Positions 1-11,900 of a stretch of DNA of 64,000 nucleotides are shown here, one piece after another. Source of the DNA: Tamarix chinensis (taxonomy: Eukaryota > Streptophyta > Magnoliopsida > Caryophyllales > Tamaricaceae); NCBI GenBank assembly GCA_030549775.1, contig CM060180.1:91782172-91846171 (forward strand), read 5' to 3'. A program made the position numbers and the translations under genes. The notes below the pieces were generated by a model. It saw only the letters and a program-made list of their open reading frames with translations, made no database searches and was not told the origin of the DNA. Numbering within the stretch: position 1 is the stretch's first letter; every line of letters starts with the position of its first letter.

Positions 1-1139
1 GGTCCCTTTGCACGGTCGGGGTGGCGCGTGTAGAGAAAACCAAGGGGTGAGGGAGGCCTAGGTCGGTGCAGCGTGATGCAAGGAAGAGTTTCGGGGGTTG
101 ATCGAGAGGCGGCGATGGGCGGCGGCGACAGGGTGGCTGTCTGAAGTAAGGGTGGCGCAGGGCGGTTTTCTAGGCTATGGTTTCGAAAAAGCCCGATGTT
201 GGGTCATTAGGGGGTATTTATAGGCTTGAAAATGGGGGAGTATCGAGAGAGGGGATAGGGGGAGGCAGGTCAGGCGGCACGCCGGTCGGCGGTGGCAGGC
301 CGACGCGGGTCTGCCATGGCAGACCTGCTGGTTGGTCTGGAAAAGAGAGAGGGGCAGGAGCAGGCCTGGTAGTGGAGTTGGGGGTGTTAGCCTATCGGGG
401 GAGGGTGGCTAGAAAGTAAGGAAGGGGGAGGCCGCATACAAGCGGCGCAGGCAGGTGGTCGGCACAGAGGTTCCAGGCTTCGACGGTGCAGAACAACGCA
501 GTTGTGTGGGAAAGACGAAGGAAAAGGAAAGAGGGTGGACCGGTCGGTCTAGGGGAAGGAAAAGAAAAGGAACGGGGAACCGGCTGGGCGGTTCAGGCGA
601 CGAGAGGAGCTGGGCAGTCCTGGCACGCGAGACGGAGGGAGAAAGAAAACTGATCTAGGCCGGTGGGATGGCCCAGTCGGGGGAAATGGGGGAGAGAAGG
701 GAGAAAGGAGAGGGGGGAGAGAAAAAAAAGAGAAAAGGAAAATAAGGGAGAAAAAGGGATTGAGGAAAATAATTAGGGAAGAAAATAATTAAAATGACTT
801 ATGGGGTGAGTTATAGTATTTTTGGTAGATAATTAAAATTTTAGTAATATATCTTAATATGCCTTATTATATTAGTTTAAAAAGGTAGCTTTTAGAAAAA
901 TATTGGTTTGAACCTTATTTATATAAAATGAGTATGACAAAATAGCAATTTATTTATTTTAATTTATTAAACACTCACATCTAATTTTGTATACTTAAAA
1001 CCCACAAAATAATTAAGTTAAATAAATTTAAAAGGCAAAATCCTCAACATAATTAAATTAAATAAGTCTAAGAGTTAAATTATCCCTAATAAAAGTAATT
1101 TGTTAAATTATAGGCTTTTAAAATTTTTGGGGGATTACA
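1..1139 (+). mobile_element. 3' part of a large LTR-like non-coding element (copy D)
   Basis: The first ~780 bases are GC- and purine-rich, then the sequence turns AT-rich and ends at GGGGGATTACA (1139). The AT-rich part (about 790-1139) aligns by eye along its length with 19040-19364, the end of the complete element at 14900-19364, including the shared stretch TTAAATTATAGGCTTTTAAAA. The left end lies outside the window. Open frames in the purine-rich block are low-complexity Gly/Arg/Glu strings and are not counted as genes. Confidence 0.7.
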
Positions 1140-1363
1140 GAACATTACTGTCTTACGCATCTTATTGAGTGTAGGGGCAGTGCATGGTATCTTTCATACT
1201 AGGGGCATGCCCATTTTCCCCTACCTAACCCTGCTAGAATAGACCCTTTAAACCCAAGAAATTGGTAGCCAATTGATGATGAAGACAATCTCTCTCCTCT
1301 GGTGATTTAACATCCATTCCCTCCTCATGGTGAACAAGCACCACGCTTTCCGCCCATTCATAG

Positions 1364-1537
1364 GCTGAATCCTCTTCCTCTTCTACTTATATTCCCGAAT
1401 GGCATCTCCAATTTCAAACCCAAGTCTACTCCCAACTAGATTCCATGCGCCGAAATCAAGATCAAATGATGGAAATGGTGAAATCTCTTTATGAGTTTCA
1501 CCTTGGACATAGGGACCCACCACCACCTCCTTCATAA
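1364..1537 (+). pseudogene. Coding remnant of a retroelement (coiled-coil-like segment ending in Pro-rich tail)
   Basis: An open stretch of 57 codons, preceded by a stop and ended by TAA at 1535, reads through a Ser-rich start, a Gln/Met-rich helical segment (QDQMMEMVKSLYEF) and a PPPPPS terminus. It has no start codon at its head. Such short coiled-coil and Pro-rich tails occur at the 3' end of Athila/Tat-type plant retrotransposon ORFs, which fits the LTR-like sequence that follows at 5272-6819 once the Mutator-like insertion is removed. The assignment is an inference from style and context. Confidence 0.3.
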
Positions 1538-1849
1538 CTCCAATTCCTAGTCTCTTTTTCTTGGGTTAGTTCAGTGGAGATAATGAACAAGATAAGTAGG
1601 GGATGCCCTTGTGGTAATTTATTAAGTTAAGATAGTCTTTGTGGGTGTTATGCGCATATATATATATATACACACACACATAGGGTGAGGTTCACATGCA
1701 AACTTTAATTAATATAGAAACATAGGAACCAATCTCATCCATTAGATCAAAATTCAATCAACATTCAAGATTTTATTAATACCAAACCAAAAAACAAACC
1801 CAAACCTATATCCAAACCAAATATCCAAACCTCTAAAACCATAAATTAT

Positions 1850-2530
1850 ACAAACCCTAAACCCTAAACCATAAATCCCCTAAACCCTAAACCCTAAACC
1901 CTCTAAACCCTAAACCCTAAACCCTCTAAACCCTAAACCCTAAATCCTCTAAACCTCTAAACCTTAAACCCTCTAAACCCTAAACCCTAAACCCCAACCC
2001 CTCTAAACCCTAAACCCTAAACCTTAAACCCTAACCCCTCTAAACCCTAAACCCTAAACCCTAAACCTTAAACCCTAAACCCTCTAAACCCTAAACCCTC
2101 TAAACCCTAAACCCTCTACACCCCTAAACCCTAAAACCTAAACCCTAAACCCTATAAACCCTAAACCCTAAACCCCAAACCCCAAACATTAAACCCTCTA
2201 ACCCCCAAACATTAAACCCTCTAAACCCTAAACCCTTTAAACATTAAACCCTCTAAACCCTAAACCCTAAACCCTAAACCCTCTAAATCATAAACCCTAA
2301 GCCCCAAGCCCTAAACCCCCTAAACCCTAAACCCTCTAAATCATAAACCCTAAACCTTAAACCCCAAGCCCTGAACCCTCTAAAACCCAAACCCTAAACC
2401 CTAAGCCCCAAACATTAAACCCTCTAAACCCTAAACCCTAAACCCCAAACATTAAACCCTCTAAACCCTAAACCCTCTAAACCATAAACCCTTAAAACCC
2501 CTAAACCCTATAAACCATAAACCACAAACT
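1850..2530. repeat. Interstitial telomere-like repeat array (CCCTAAA)n, degenerate
   Basis: About 680 bases consist of CCCTAAA units mixed with CCCTCTAAA, CCCCAAA and CATTAAA variants, in one orientation. It is degenerate and internal to the element at 1681-3847, so it is not a chromosome end. Confidence 0.92.
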
Positions 2531-2596
2531 CTCTAATTATAATAATAATACAATATCTTAGCCGTCCATAAACTTTATTTAGTTAGTCAAACCATG

Positions 2597-2836
2597 TATT
2601 ATGCAAAAATATACAACAATGGCAGATTATTAATCTGATTATTAATCAGAATAATATAAAATAGCAATACAATATTAATGAGCAATATTCAGCAATACCA
2701 ACACCATACCAGCATATATTATGCAAAAATGTACAACAATGGCTGATTAATAATCTGATTATTAATCAGACTAACATAAAACAACAACACACCATTATTC
2801 AGCAACAGAAAATACAACAGCAACAACAATAGCAAC
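2597..2836. repeat. Imperfect 120-bp direct duplication
   Basis: The block starting TATTATGCAAAAAT at 2597 recurs at 2717, each time followed by a self-complementary AATCTGATTATTAATCAGA segment and a CAGCAA-rich tail. It lies inside the Mutator-like element. Confidence 0.75.
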
Positions 2837-3847
2837 AGAATATCAGCCCATATTAATGTAATTAACCCTAATCACATTATTCATAATACAACAGCAACTG
2901 AATTTAATCAAAAAACAACAAACATAACTCAGCAAACAATAAAACATCCTTACTAAATCAACTCAGCGAATTCGAAATCAACTAAAGTTGAGGCAGAGTA
3001 CTAAATCAACTCAGCAAATTCGATTGCTGAATCAATAAAACCTAAAACACATACAAAAAAAATGTGCACCAGCGAAAAATGGTGGCGGAGACGTGAGCTT
3101 CGGTAGGTTGAAGAAATGTGTTGGGATGAGAAACACCGACGAAGAGGAGAAAAAAATGGAGAAATAGTGTCAAAAATGAACGATCAATTAGTATAGAAAT
3201 TAAATCCAAAATTAACAAAATTAGTCGGTAATATCCGAACAATTAGCATAAAAATCAAATTAAAAATGAACGACCGCACAAGAAAAGCTAAATTACGCAA
3301 ACAAACTTACGAATTGGAGGAGAGAGGTTGGAATTATACCGACGGCGTGCACTGAGGTGGCGGTCATGGAGTTTGTGCTGGACTACTGCGTTGGTTGTTC
3401 TAGCTGCAGCAATGGTGGATCTCCTACTCAGGTGGCGCTGCCACTGTGCTGCGCCGCTGGTGGTGATTGTCAGCGTCCGCTATATGGCGGTTGAAGTCAA
3501 CATGGGTAGAGGAAGGTTAAGAATGAAGAAGGTGAGGTCTGGTCGAAGTGAACAGGGGAAGAAATGGCGATAAAGAGAGGGAGACGAGTGGCACGATGGA
3601 GAGATGGAGACAAGAAGTGTGATGGAGAGAGGGTGCGAGGGAGAGAGGGAGACAGAGATGCGATGGGGAGACAGAGGTACGATGGAGAGAGGGAGGGTCA
3701 GGCGGTCGGGAGTCTCGGGACAGAGAGGCAGACAGGGGGAGGGGAATAAAGAGCGGGATGTATTTTCAACCAATTGATATCTTAGATCTAACGGTTGAAA
3801 ATCGTTCCTATGTTTGTACGATAAAAATACTTCACACAGGACCCTAT

Positions 3848-5271
3848 TTCTATATATATATATATTCAGTTTTAGTTCTTTCTTTTTGTGGTTTTTTTGT
3901 TTAGATAAGTCATTTCCTAAGTGTATGATCTTATGTTTGTTATTTGGTTCGTCTTGAAACAAGAAGTGTTAGATTTGAGTTATCCATTCATGGGATAAAC
4001 AAGGTAATGGGACTAAATCTTTTTACAAAGGCTATTTTTAAATCATATTAACTGGTTTGATCACCATCTTCCAAAACCATAAAAATAGAAATCTAGATTG
4101 TGATAGTGGTGAAGGAAAGAAAGTTAGAATGGATAGGAATCAATCCATGCATTTATTATGAATGAGATGAAATGAAATTAAAAATTGGTAGATATACCAT
4201 TATGAGCACTTGAGCCTAATCTTTGGATACATTGTTTATCCAAAATATATTTTTCTTTTGTGTGTATTCTCCAATAATATATGAAACTAGAATTTACCAC
4301 TAATTATCTTCAAGAATGCATAGAACTTGAGGATATTTGGAAATGATAAAGGAATTCTTCTTTATTTATTTGCTACAAGACCAAAAAGCTTACCTTAAAA
4401 ATTATTATTCATTAGCATAAACCCTTTGAGCCTAAGCCTTATACTATTGATTTAAACTTCATTAACAACTAATCTCCATATTAATTTTCCCTCCTTACTC
4501 TATGACTAGTGAAGTAATAGACTTTAAGGGAAAATATTTCTTAATAAGGTAAAAATATAAGCATGAGGGTGAAAAAAAAAGTGGTGAAGTATCTAATATT
4601 AAAAAAAAATCTTTTATCCTTTAATTGGTTGAAGGGAAAGGTTAAAAAAAGAGAGAGAGAAAAGATAGAGGATTGTGACTTAATGGAAAGAACTAAAATT
4701 ACTTCTCTAGTCAATAGAGTTAAGCTACAATCCCAAATTTATACCCTACCTTATAACCCTAGCCCTATTATAACCAAATTTAAGACCTTTTGATTTTAAT
4801 ATACTTTAGTTCTTTTCAGTAGGGACAAATTGAGAGTAATGGCAAATATATGGGTGATCATTATCATTTGGAGAAAATCTGAGAGTAAACACATCTTACC
4901 CTATACACATAGGAGTGAGTGTTTGCACACACCGAAAGTAAGAATATGCTAGTTTAAATTTCATTAATCTTAATCTAACTTTGCATGGTGAGATACTGAC
5001 TATATTAACTATTGTTCCTTTAACACTTAAGCATTTTATAAGACTGTTTATAGGGTGTGTTAGATGTGTGATCCAAAATATTTTCAACATTATGATTTTA
5101 TGATTTATTAGTGTTTTAAGTCCCAATACATTGTTAAATTTTGTGAATGTATAAATCCAATCTTACAATTCTTGTGATCCATAACTTATCTCACTTGAAT
5201 TTCTTGATGTTTCTCATGTGCATGATATGATGTTGATTGAGGACAAGCAATGATTTAATCATAGGGGTATT
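3848..5271. other. No gene; likely internal 3' region of a degraded Athila/Tat-type retroelement
   Basis: AT-rich sequence without a convincing frame. Its end contains TTGAGGACAAGCAATGATTT followed by a short purine tract (ATAGGGG). That is the arrangement seen just before the 3' LTR in many plant Tat/Athila elements, and it links this stretch to the LTR-like sequence that follows. Confidence 0.45.
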
Positions 5272-6819
5272 TGACAGATAGAATTTATAGGCTATTTTCC
5301 TTAGTAAAAATGTCAATTTTTCCTCATTAATTTTATAAGATTTAATCTTTTCTTGAATTTTTCTCTTTTGAATAGATTTTGCAGGAAAAGATAAAAATGA
5401 AGAAATTCAAAGGAGAAATCGATGGAAAGAGGAAATCAAGCACAGAACACATCAAGAAACATTGAAGCAAGGGAAGAAAAGTTGGAAGTGAAGAAAAGAC
5501 ACCAAGGAAAATTTGTGCTGAGATTTTAATGAAAGAAGGACGAAGGGGCAAAGAACATGGTACCCCTGTGTTTCCTAAACACGGGCCATTTTTCCTTGAG
5601 AAAACAAAAATCTCAGTTTTTTAGATTCCAAAAATTGGTAGAGAACTCAAAAACACAGAGGTATTGTGTTTCTCTTAAATTTTAACCGCTCTCACGAACT
5701 TTTTCTTGATATATTTTCTAACAGTTCTATGGGAGGAGATTAGTGTTTTTTTTTTTGGTTTTGACAAAAATTTGAATGTTCTCTCTTTCTCTATTCCCTC
5801 TAAAAATTACATGTACTTCACAATTTCAACTTTCTTTATCTTTCTTGTATTCTATTGAACAATTGACGATCTGCAATTCAAAGGATAAGTTCTTCTCCAT
5901 TCCTTTCTCAATTACAAGTTATGTATTTTGATTGAATGCAAGTAAAGTTTCTACAATTGCATTTTTATTTCTCTTGTTTTTAGTGTGTTAATACTTATTT
6001 ATTAGAGATCATTTGTATTAATTATAATTTATTGCATGTAATAGTGTGATATTATAATTATGTAGATAGTAGAGTAAATAAAATAGGGTAGGATGATTTG
6101 AGGATGGAATTATGTTTCAAATATAACAACATAATTTGAAAGTATGATTCTATATGAAAATTAATTGAACTAGTGGATGGAATTGAATGATTTCGTATCA
6201 TAGATTAATAATTTAAACTAATTAGATTGATCATCTATTTAGTTTAGATTTTAATCTCTGTTAAGACAACTTAAGTAAGGTAATTGTTAATTAACATGTC
6301 TAAAGTAGCAAAAAGGTTAATTGTTAATCTTATCCATTAATTCATATAATTACATAATCTGAGCTTGTGTGGTTATGGTTGTTGTTGATTGTTTTCCATT
6401 CGTAATGCTACCATAAATTAAATCTAGTGTTCGTAACCTAGGTTATTAATTGGTTAGATAATAAATTGAGAGCTTATTCAATTTACTAAAATGAAGAGAA
6501 AGCAAAGAGATGAATTACTATGAGTCTCTAAGGATAAACATTAACTCATTTAGAATCACCTATTTTCCATGAGTATTTGATACTTTAATTCCATAGGTAA
6601 TTCATTCCTACCCTCATTCATCAATTAGTGAGTAAAGTAACCCATAGTGTAGAATTAATGATTGAAGTAATGGAATTGTATAACTAGGGTTCTAATATCA
6701 TTTACAAAATTATTGATTAAATACCATTCCTTGTGGGTTCGACTCCTTCTTACCATTTACTACATATTTGGAAATAAGGTTTTATTTATTAAATTTGTTG
6801 TATATACGACATCGCATCA
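5272..6819 (+). mobile_element. LTR of an Athila/Tat-like Ty3/gypsy element
   Basis: The putative LTR starts TGACAG right after a degraded polypurine tract and ends CGCATCA, giving TG...CA ends and a length of about 1.55 kb. Two internal phrases are typical of these LTRs: GATTTTGCAGGAAAAGAT near 5380, and CTTGTGGGTTCGACTCC (about 6730) followed by TATACGAC near the 3' end. No second LTR or target duplication was found, so this may be a truncated element or a remnant 3' LTR. Confidence 0.5.
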
Positions 6820-7539
6820 GAGATTTATATTATGATTCCTCGCCATCAAAATTATTACAAGATCCCTTATATATAGATGTTTGGAGCAAGAGAGGAGGGG
6901 GAGACAAAAATGTAGTGTGGTCGATGACAGAAAGTTGTCCTATCGACTGTAGAGAGCGAGAGTAACAAGGGAGCTATATAAGCTACCAATCCAAGATCTG
7001 TCTGAGACTAAAGTGCATACGCCTGCAAGACTTTTGGATTGGTATTCCATTTTCTGATAATCTTAATTGAATAAAATTTCATATCACTTTTATTTTGAAA
7101 AAATATGATAATAATGATAATATTTGTTATAATGAGTTATTATAACTAGGAATATTTTATTAATGGATTACGGTTATATTTTGTTCTTATTGACAATAAA
7201 ATATTACTGCATATATCATTTTTAGTAAAAACTATGAATAGAAATATTAATTAATAATAATATAGGTGAATAAATATTCCTAACAATACTCGATACTATA
7301 GAAGGGATAATTTATTATTAGCGTTACAAAATAATGATAATATTTCATAGCAAGTATTTTCACACAAGTATATACATGTTTTGTCTTAAAAAAATTTAAA
7401 AAGTAAAAAAATAAAAGATGGTAAAATCTTTTGCGGTAGAAAGCAATAGAATGGTAATTGTAATTATTGACAATTGGTTAGTTTCACCCTCTGTAATTAT
7501 GGACTCTCGGCGTCGTGTGTTGTCTTGTCTCCTTGTGTC
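6820..7539. other. Intergenic, no gene seen
   Basis: AT-rich sequence with no recognisable coding or RNA gene. The last ~100 bases (TTGACAATTGGTTAG and following) are probably the original upstream flank of the gibberellin oxidase gene, now pushed ~1 kb away by the hAT element at 7547-8540. Confidence 0.5.
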
Positions 7540-7546
7540 TTCCTCC

Positions 7547-8540
7547 TAGGGATGGCAATGGGTCTCGGACCCGACCCAGACCCGCTAGATCCACCTCATT
7601 TTTAGCAGATCTGGGTCTATGATTTTTAGATCCGACGGGTCTGGATCGAGTTTGAGTCCATATATACCTTAAAGGGTCTGGGTCTGGGTCCAGTTCTAGA
7701 CCCAAACCCGACCCACCAAACCCGTTTAATATACATATGTGTGTGTGTCTCTGTGTGTGTGTATATATATATACATATATAAATACATACTAATATTATG
7801 TTTGTCATTATTGTCTTAATCTTATATAAGCTCCTTATTCATTTTTCTAAAATTTTATTTTTGTATACTTACTTTATAAACAATATGTATGATTTTGTAT
7901 TCTAAAAGCTAGGAATGTAAACGGGACGGATTTTATCCGAAACCCGATGAATTTTGTCCAGCGAATATGGATAAACGAATATGGATACAGACATGGATGA
8001 TAGAAAAAAAATACCTGTCGGGTTCGAGTAGGATATCGGTATCGGATATCCATACCCTTACCCGTAACCATACCGGTATCCATATCCGTACCTATTTACC
8101 CGATATATAATTATCTTTTTACCCATTAATTTTAAAATAAATATAGTATAAATTAAAGTTAAAACTATCATTTAACTTAACTTTAAATGAGTTTATCTGT
8201 CAAGTGATGGATTTATCTATCGGATAATATCCATTACTGGGTAAACGGATAATCCGTCGAATAACGGATATCTAACAGATATAGATATGGATATGTTAGT
8301 GGATATGGATATTAAGTTATATAAAACATAAATGTATTTATATTAGCATTGATTATTAATTATTTAAAAAAAATAACCGGACCCATTTAAGATTCATTTA
8401 CCCGCTAGACCCGATAGATCTGAATCTAGGTCTAAACTTTTAAGATCCGACAGATTTGGGTCGGATCTAGATCTGAATAAACGGATCTGAATCTAGATAT
8501 AACTGAATCCAACCCAGATCCAATCCATTGCCATCCCCGG
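7547..8540. mobile_element. Non-autonomous hAT-type element in the GA3ox promoter
   Basis: The left end TAGGGATGGCAATGG and the right end CCATTGCCATCCCCGG are inverted copies. They are flanked by TTCCTCC on both sides (7540-7546 and 8541-8547), extending to 7 of 8 matching bases. Subterminal GACCCGACCC/GGGTCTGGGTC motifs occur near both ends, as is usual for plant hAT elements of the GGGATGGCAA type. There is no transposase frame. The right end is only 66 bp from the likely TATA box of the downstream gene. Confidence 0.8.
7911..8310. mobile_element. Nested fragment of a second hAT-like element
   Basis: TAGGAATGTAAACGGGACGG at 7911 looks like the end of another hAT-type family. It is followed by many copies of TATCGGATATCC and ATGGATATGG down to about 8310. 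A clear second terminus is missing, so boundaries are approximate. Confidence 0.4.
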
Positions 8541-8606
8541 TTCCTCCCCGTATCACCTATATTCCTAACCCCTTTCTAGCCACTACCGCCTCTCTTATCA
8601 TGCCTC

Positions 8607-8613
8607 TATATAA
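8607..8613 (+). promoter_or_regulatory. Probable TATA box of the GA3ox gene
   Basis: TATATAA in the context CCTCTATATAATATG, about 360 bp upstream of the chosen start codon. It implies a 5' leader of roughly 330 bases. A second TATATATATA lies at 8954-8963 but is directly against the start codon, too close to serve this reading frame. Confidence 0.45.
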
Positions 8614-8971
8614 TATGTCCGCCTGAAATCCTTAATTCGACTTAATTTCCATCTCTTCAGGTAATTCATTTCCCCCACTGAGCACTTTCCGATAGATTCT
8701 TGCGTACGCACTACGTACCAGTATTGGATAGTTCATTCCATTAATACCCATCACAACTATTTTTCCTTGCCTTTAATTTTCTTTGATCACTCCTGTGCCT
8801 AATTAATCAACTATAAACGTACTCCCACGGCCTGAATCTCCTTGGTTAGATATATTCTTCTTCACGATATATCAACAGGAAGCGAGAAAGCCTCTTTTAC
8901 TAAGTAAGGACGACCTTAATTGATCCCCAAATTAATATCACACGCACGCTAGCTATATATATATGTATACC

Positions 8972-11900
8972 ATGCCAGCTGCTAGACTCTCAAATGCCCA
9001 CGAACACCATCCCTTGAACCCCCAGCATCATCACGACAAGCACTTGGATTTCCAACTAATGAAGGAGCTACCAGATTCCCATGCATGGGTTGACGGCCTG
9101 AACCCACAAGAAGCCCCTGCTGCAGGTAGGCTGCCGGCGACAGAAGAGCCCGTGCCAGTGGTGGATCTCATGAACGACCCGAATGCAGAGCAGCTCATAG
9201 GACATGCATCCAAAACATGGGGCGTGTTTCAGGTGGTGAACCATGGTGTCCCAAACAGTGTGATAGCTGACATGGAATCTGTCGGCAATAAGCTTTTCTC
9301 CCTGCCTCTGAGTCAAAAGCTGAAGGCTGCTCGGGGAACTGATGGCGCGGCCGGTTATGGCCCAGCCCGTATCTCTTCATTCTTCCCAAAGCTCATGTGG
9401 TCGGAAGGGTTCACCATCTTTGGCCCTCCACAGGAACATTTCGTTAGGCTTTGGCCACATGATTATCGAAAATTCTGGTACTCTTCAACTAATTAGTCCT
9501 GTTTTTCAATCATGCACATGAAACAATTTTCTGGTTATTTCTCTTACATACGCTCGTTTGTTTCTGTGAGAATTATTCATCGATTGGTAATTGGTCTGAG
9601 ATATATAATGCCTTTACGTCCTGTCAAATTAGACATTGTAGCCATGTGGTCCACTTCTTAGAAATATTTTATCATGCTATCCTATCCTGTTGATACATCG
9701 TATTATATTTTCCGAATTTGGTTATTTTCTATGAAAACAAGTAAAAAGCGAACTTTGTTAAGGAAAGTTATTATTATTTTTTATTTTGGTAATTGATAAA
9801 TTTCACCGTTACAGACATATCAAACAAACCCAAGCTGGACCGTAGACCCAGCTCATATGCTGCAGATCTATCATGTCGGGGAAAAATTATCCTACTAGTA
9901 ATATACTAAGAATTAAGCATTAGCTAGAGAGGACAAATACCCCCCTACCTAGGAAACCTAGCTCGTATCCCAGGCCGAAAGGGGGACATCAAACTGGCTT
10001 GTTTAATATTTATTTCCTGATTCCTACAATACCGCCACAAGTCATGAACCGCTGACGAGGCCAAAAAACACGGTGCAATCCCCGCAAAACCCCGATTCCT
10101 TATCGTTAATTACGCACGCGCAAATAATCAGTAAAAATGAAAACGTATTGAAATTTCGATAGTGCGGTCTGCAGTTGCACCACGTCATTATGTGATAGGA
10201 GAACATGAAATCGTACTAGTATTGATTGACGGACTGCATATAGCACTCGGCAAGAAGTACATTGTAAATTTAACTAGCGAATTTTGTGTCTATACGATGT
10301 TTGGTACGTTATAGTTTTTATTCCCAAAAATATTGTTTTCATACAGAGAAATTCTGTATATTTACTTTTTTGGGGTGTATTTTATTTATTTATTTATTGA
10401 TATGGTACGTCTAAGAATAATTGAATGCTTTATGCCCTACAATTACCAAATAAATATAAAAATATTAAAAAAGGAGGAATTAAATCTGTGATATTTAGTT
10501 ATTTTAATCTTCATATCAACCACTAGACCGTCACTTTAGCAGTAAAATTAAGGTTATACAAAGTATGGTTCGGATAATTTATAGTCGTTAACAATTGACA
10601 GTTGTAGTTGAATTTATTAATTTATTTCCCTTAACTTATTTAGATAAAAATTATTATATTTTGCATAAATTAAATTTTATAGACATTTTCCAAAATTTCA
10701 ATATTAGATGGGGATGTGCACCGCTCTAAAATCAATTAAAAAATGAAATTTATTAATTTTAGAATTGCATATCGGACTGAGACCGAACAAATATTAAAGA
10801 TCTAAGAAAAGTTAGTTAGGACCGAAATCAATACATTATATATATATATTGAAAATATGTAGGTTTTAGATAAAATATTAATAAGAGCACGGCACAAATC
10901 GGAATCCGTTAATGGCTTTTTTTTCTTTTTTTTAATCTAAATTAGAGACCGAAATATCAGTCCTATATTTTATCGGAACTCGAAATAACCAATCGATCTA
11001 ATCAAATGATAGATTTATGAATACCCCTAATTATTAGAGGCCAAAAAATCATTAAACCATCCACCCCTACCCTAAGTGCTTTTTTGGTATGGGGGTAATA
11101 GGAGTGAAAAAATTACCTCTATATTTTCTATATTTTATATAATCTATTTAAAATTAAATATTTTTATTGTAATAAATATCCATTTTAGATCTTAATTTGA
11201 TCTAAAATGAGTATTTTATTAAAAATATATTTATTATTATTAAATACTTAATATAAAATATATAAAATTAAGGAAAATTTTTTCCACCCCTATTACCCCT
11301 GTACAAAACAAGTACATAAACACGGATAGGTACGATTTCGATTATACTTTGTGCAATATTGGCCCGTACATAATTTAGTGCTTATTTCGAGTTACTTATA
11401 AAAAGTAATTATCAAAGATAACTACTAATTTTAGAAAAATTTTAGCTTAATTTTTTTAAAAATAAACAGTTATCTTAGATAACTACTTTTGATAAGTAGC
11501 TTCAAACAAACAATTAGCTGTTAAAGTACCAAGAGGTTCCAATAGGTTGAAATGGCACCTATTGTCCGGTTATGGGTTTGATTTCGTTCCCTGTTTGGTT
11601 GAGAACTCTTCATCCCCTAGGCTTCTTAGGCATATACTAAAATTTACTTTTTGTACGATGATTTTATACCGGTGGGGAGTGGTGGCGGCGTTCCGAGCGA
11701 GGGAGGGTTTCATCAGTGATGCACGGAAACGGGGACCGAGACGGGGAAACGGGGACGGGATGAAACGCGGAAACGCGATTTCTTAAAAATTTAGGAAACG
11801 GGGACGGCAGGAAACGTTAAAAAAATTATACATATATTTTTAAAAAATAGGTTAAATTTATTAAAATTTAGAGAGAAAAATAAAATTAATTTTTATATTA

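Larger units (their letters stand above)
1681..3847. mobile_element. Non-autonomous Mutator-like (MULE) element with telomere-like filler
   Basis: The left end TAGGGTGAGGTTCACATG and the inverted right end (reading TAGGGTCCTGTGTGAAG on the minus strand) form imperfect terminal inverted repeats of about 65 bp. They share an ATAGGAAC block and a YRTTAGATC block at matching distances from the ends. Both ends abut TATATATA runs, a target typical for this MULE type. The interior holds a telomere-like array, a 120-bp duplication and a GA-rich segment (3300-3770). No transposase is seen. The exact target duplication cannot be read because both flanks are AT repeats. Confidence 0.6.

Noticed and set aside
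177..658. Two Gly/Arg-rich open frames at the left edge
   Set aside because: They fall in the purine-rich block of copy D, the same kind of artefact as in copies A-C.
1850..2530. Chromosome end (telomere)
   Set aside because: The repeats are degenerate, limited to ~680 bp, and flanked on both sides by unrelated transposon sequence.
3480..3962. 160-residue open frame, minus strand
   Set aside because: Pyrimidine-rich low-complexity sequence crossing the end of the Mutator-like element; no domain or codon signal.
8963..8971. Upstream in-frame ATG as GA3ox start
   Set aside because: Family proteins begin MPx and the alignment starts at the second Met (8972); the first ATG directly overlaps a TATATATA run.
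9031..9389. Three open frames antisense to GA3ox exon 1
   Set aside because: Shadows of the well-supported sense exon.
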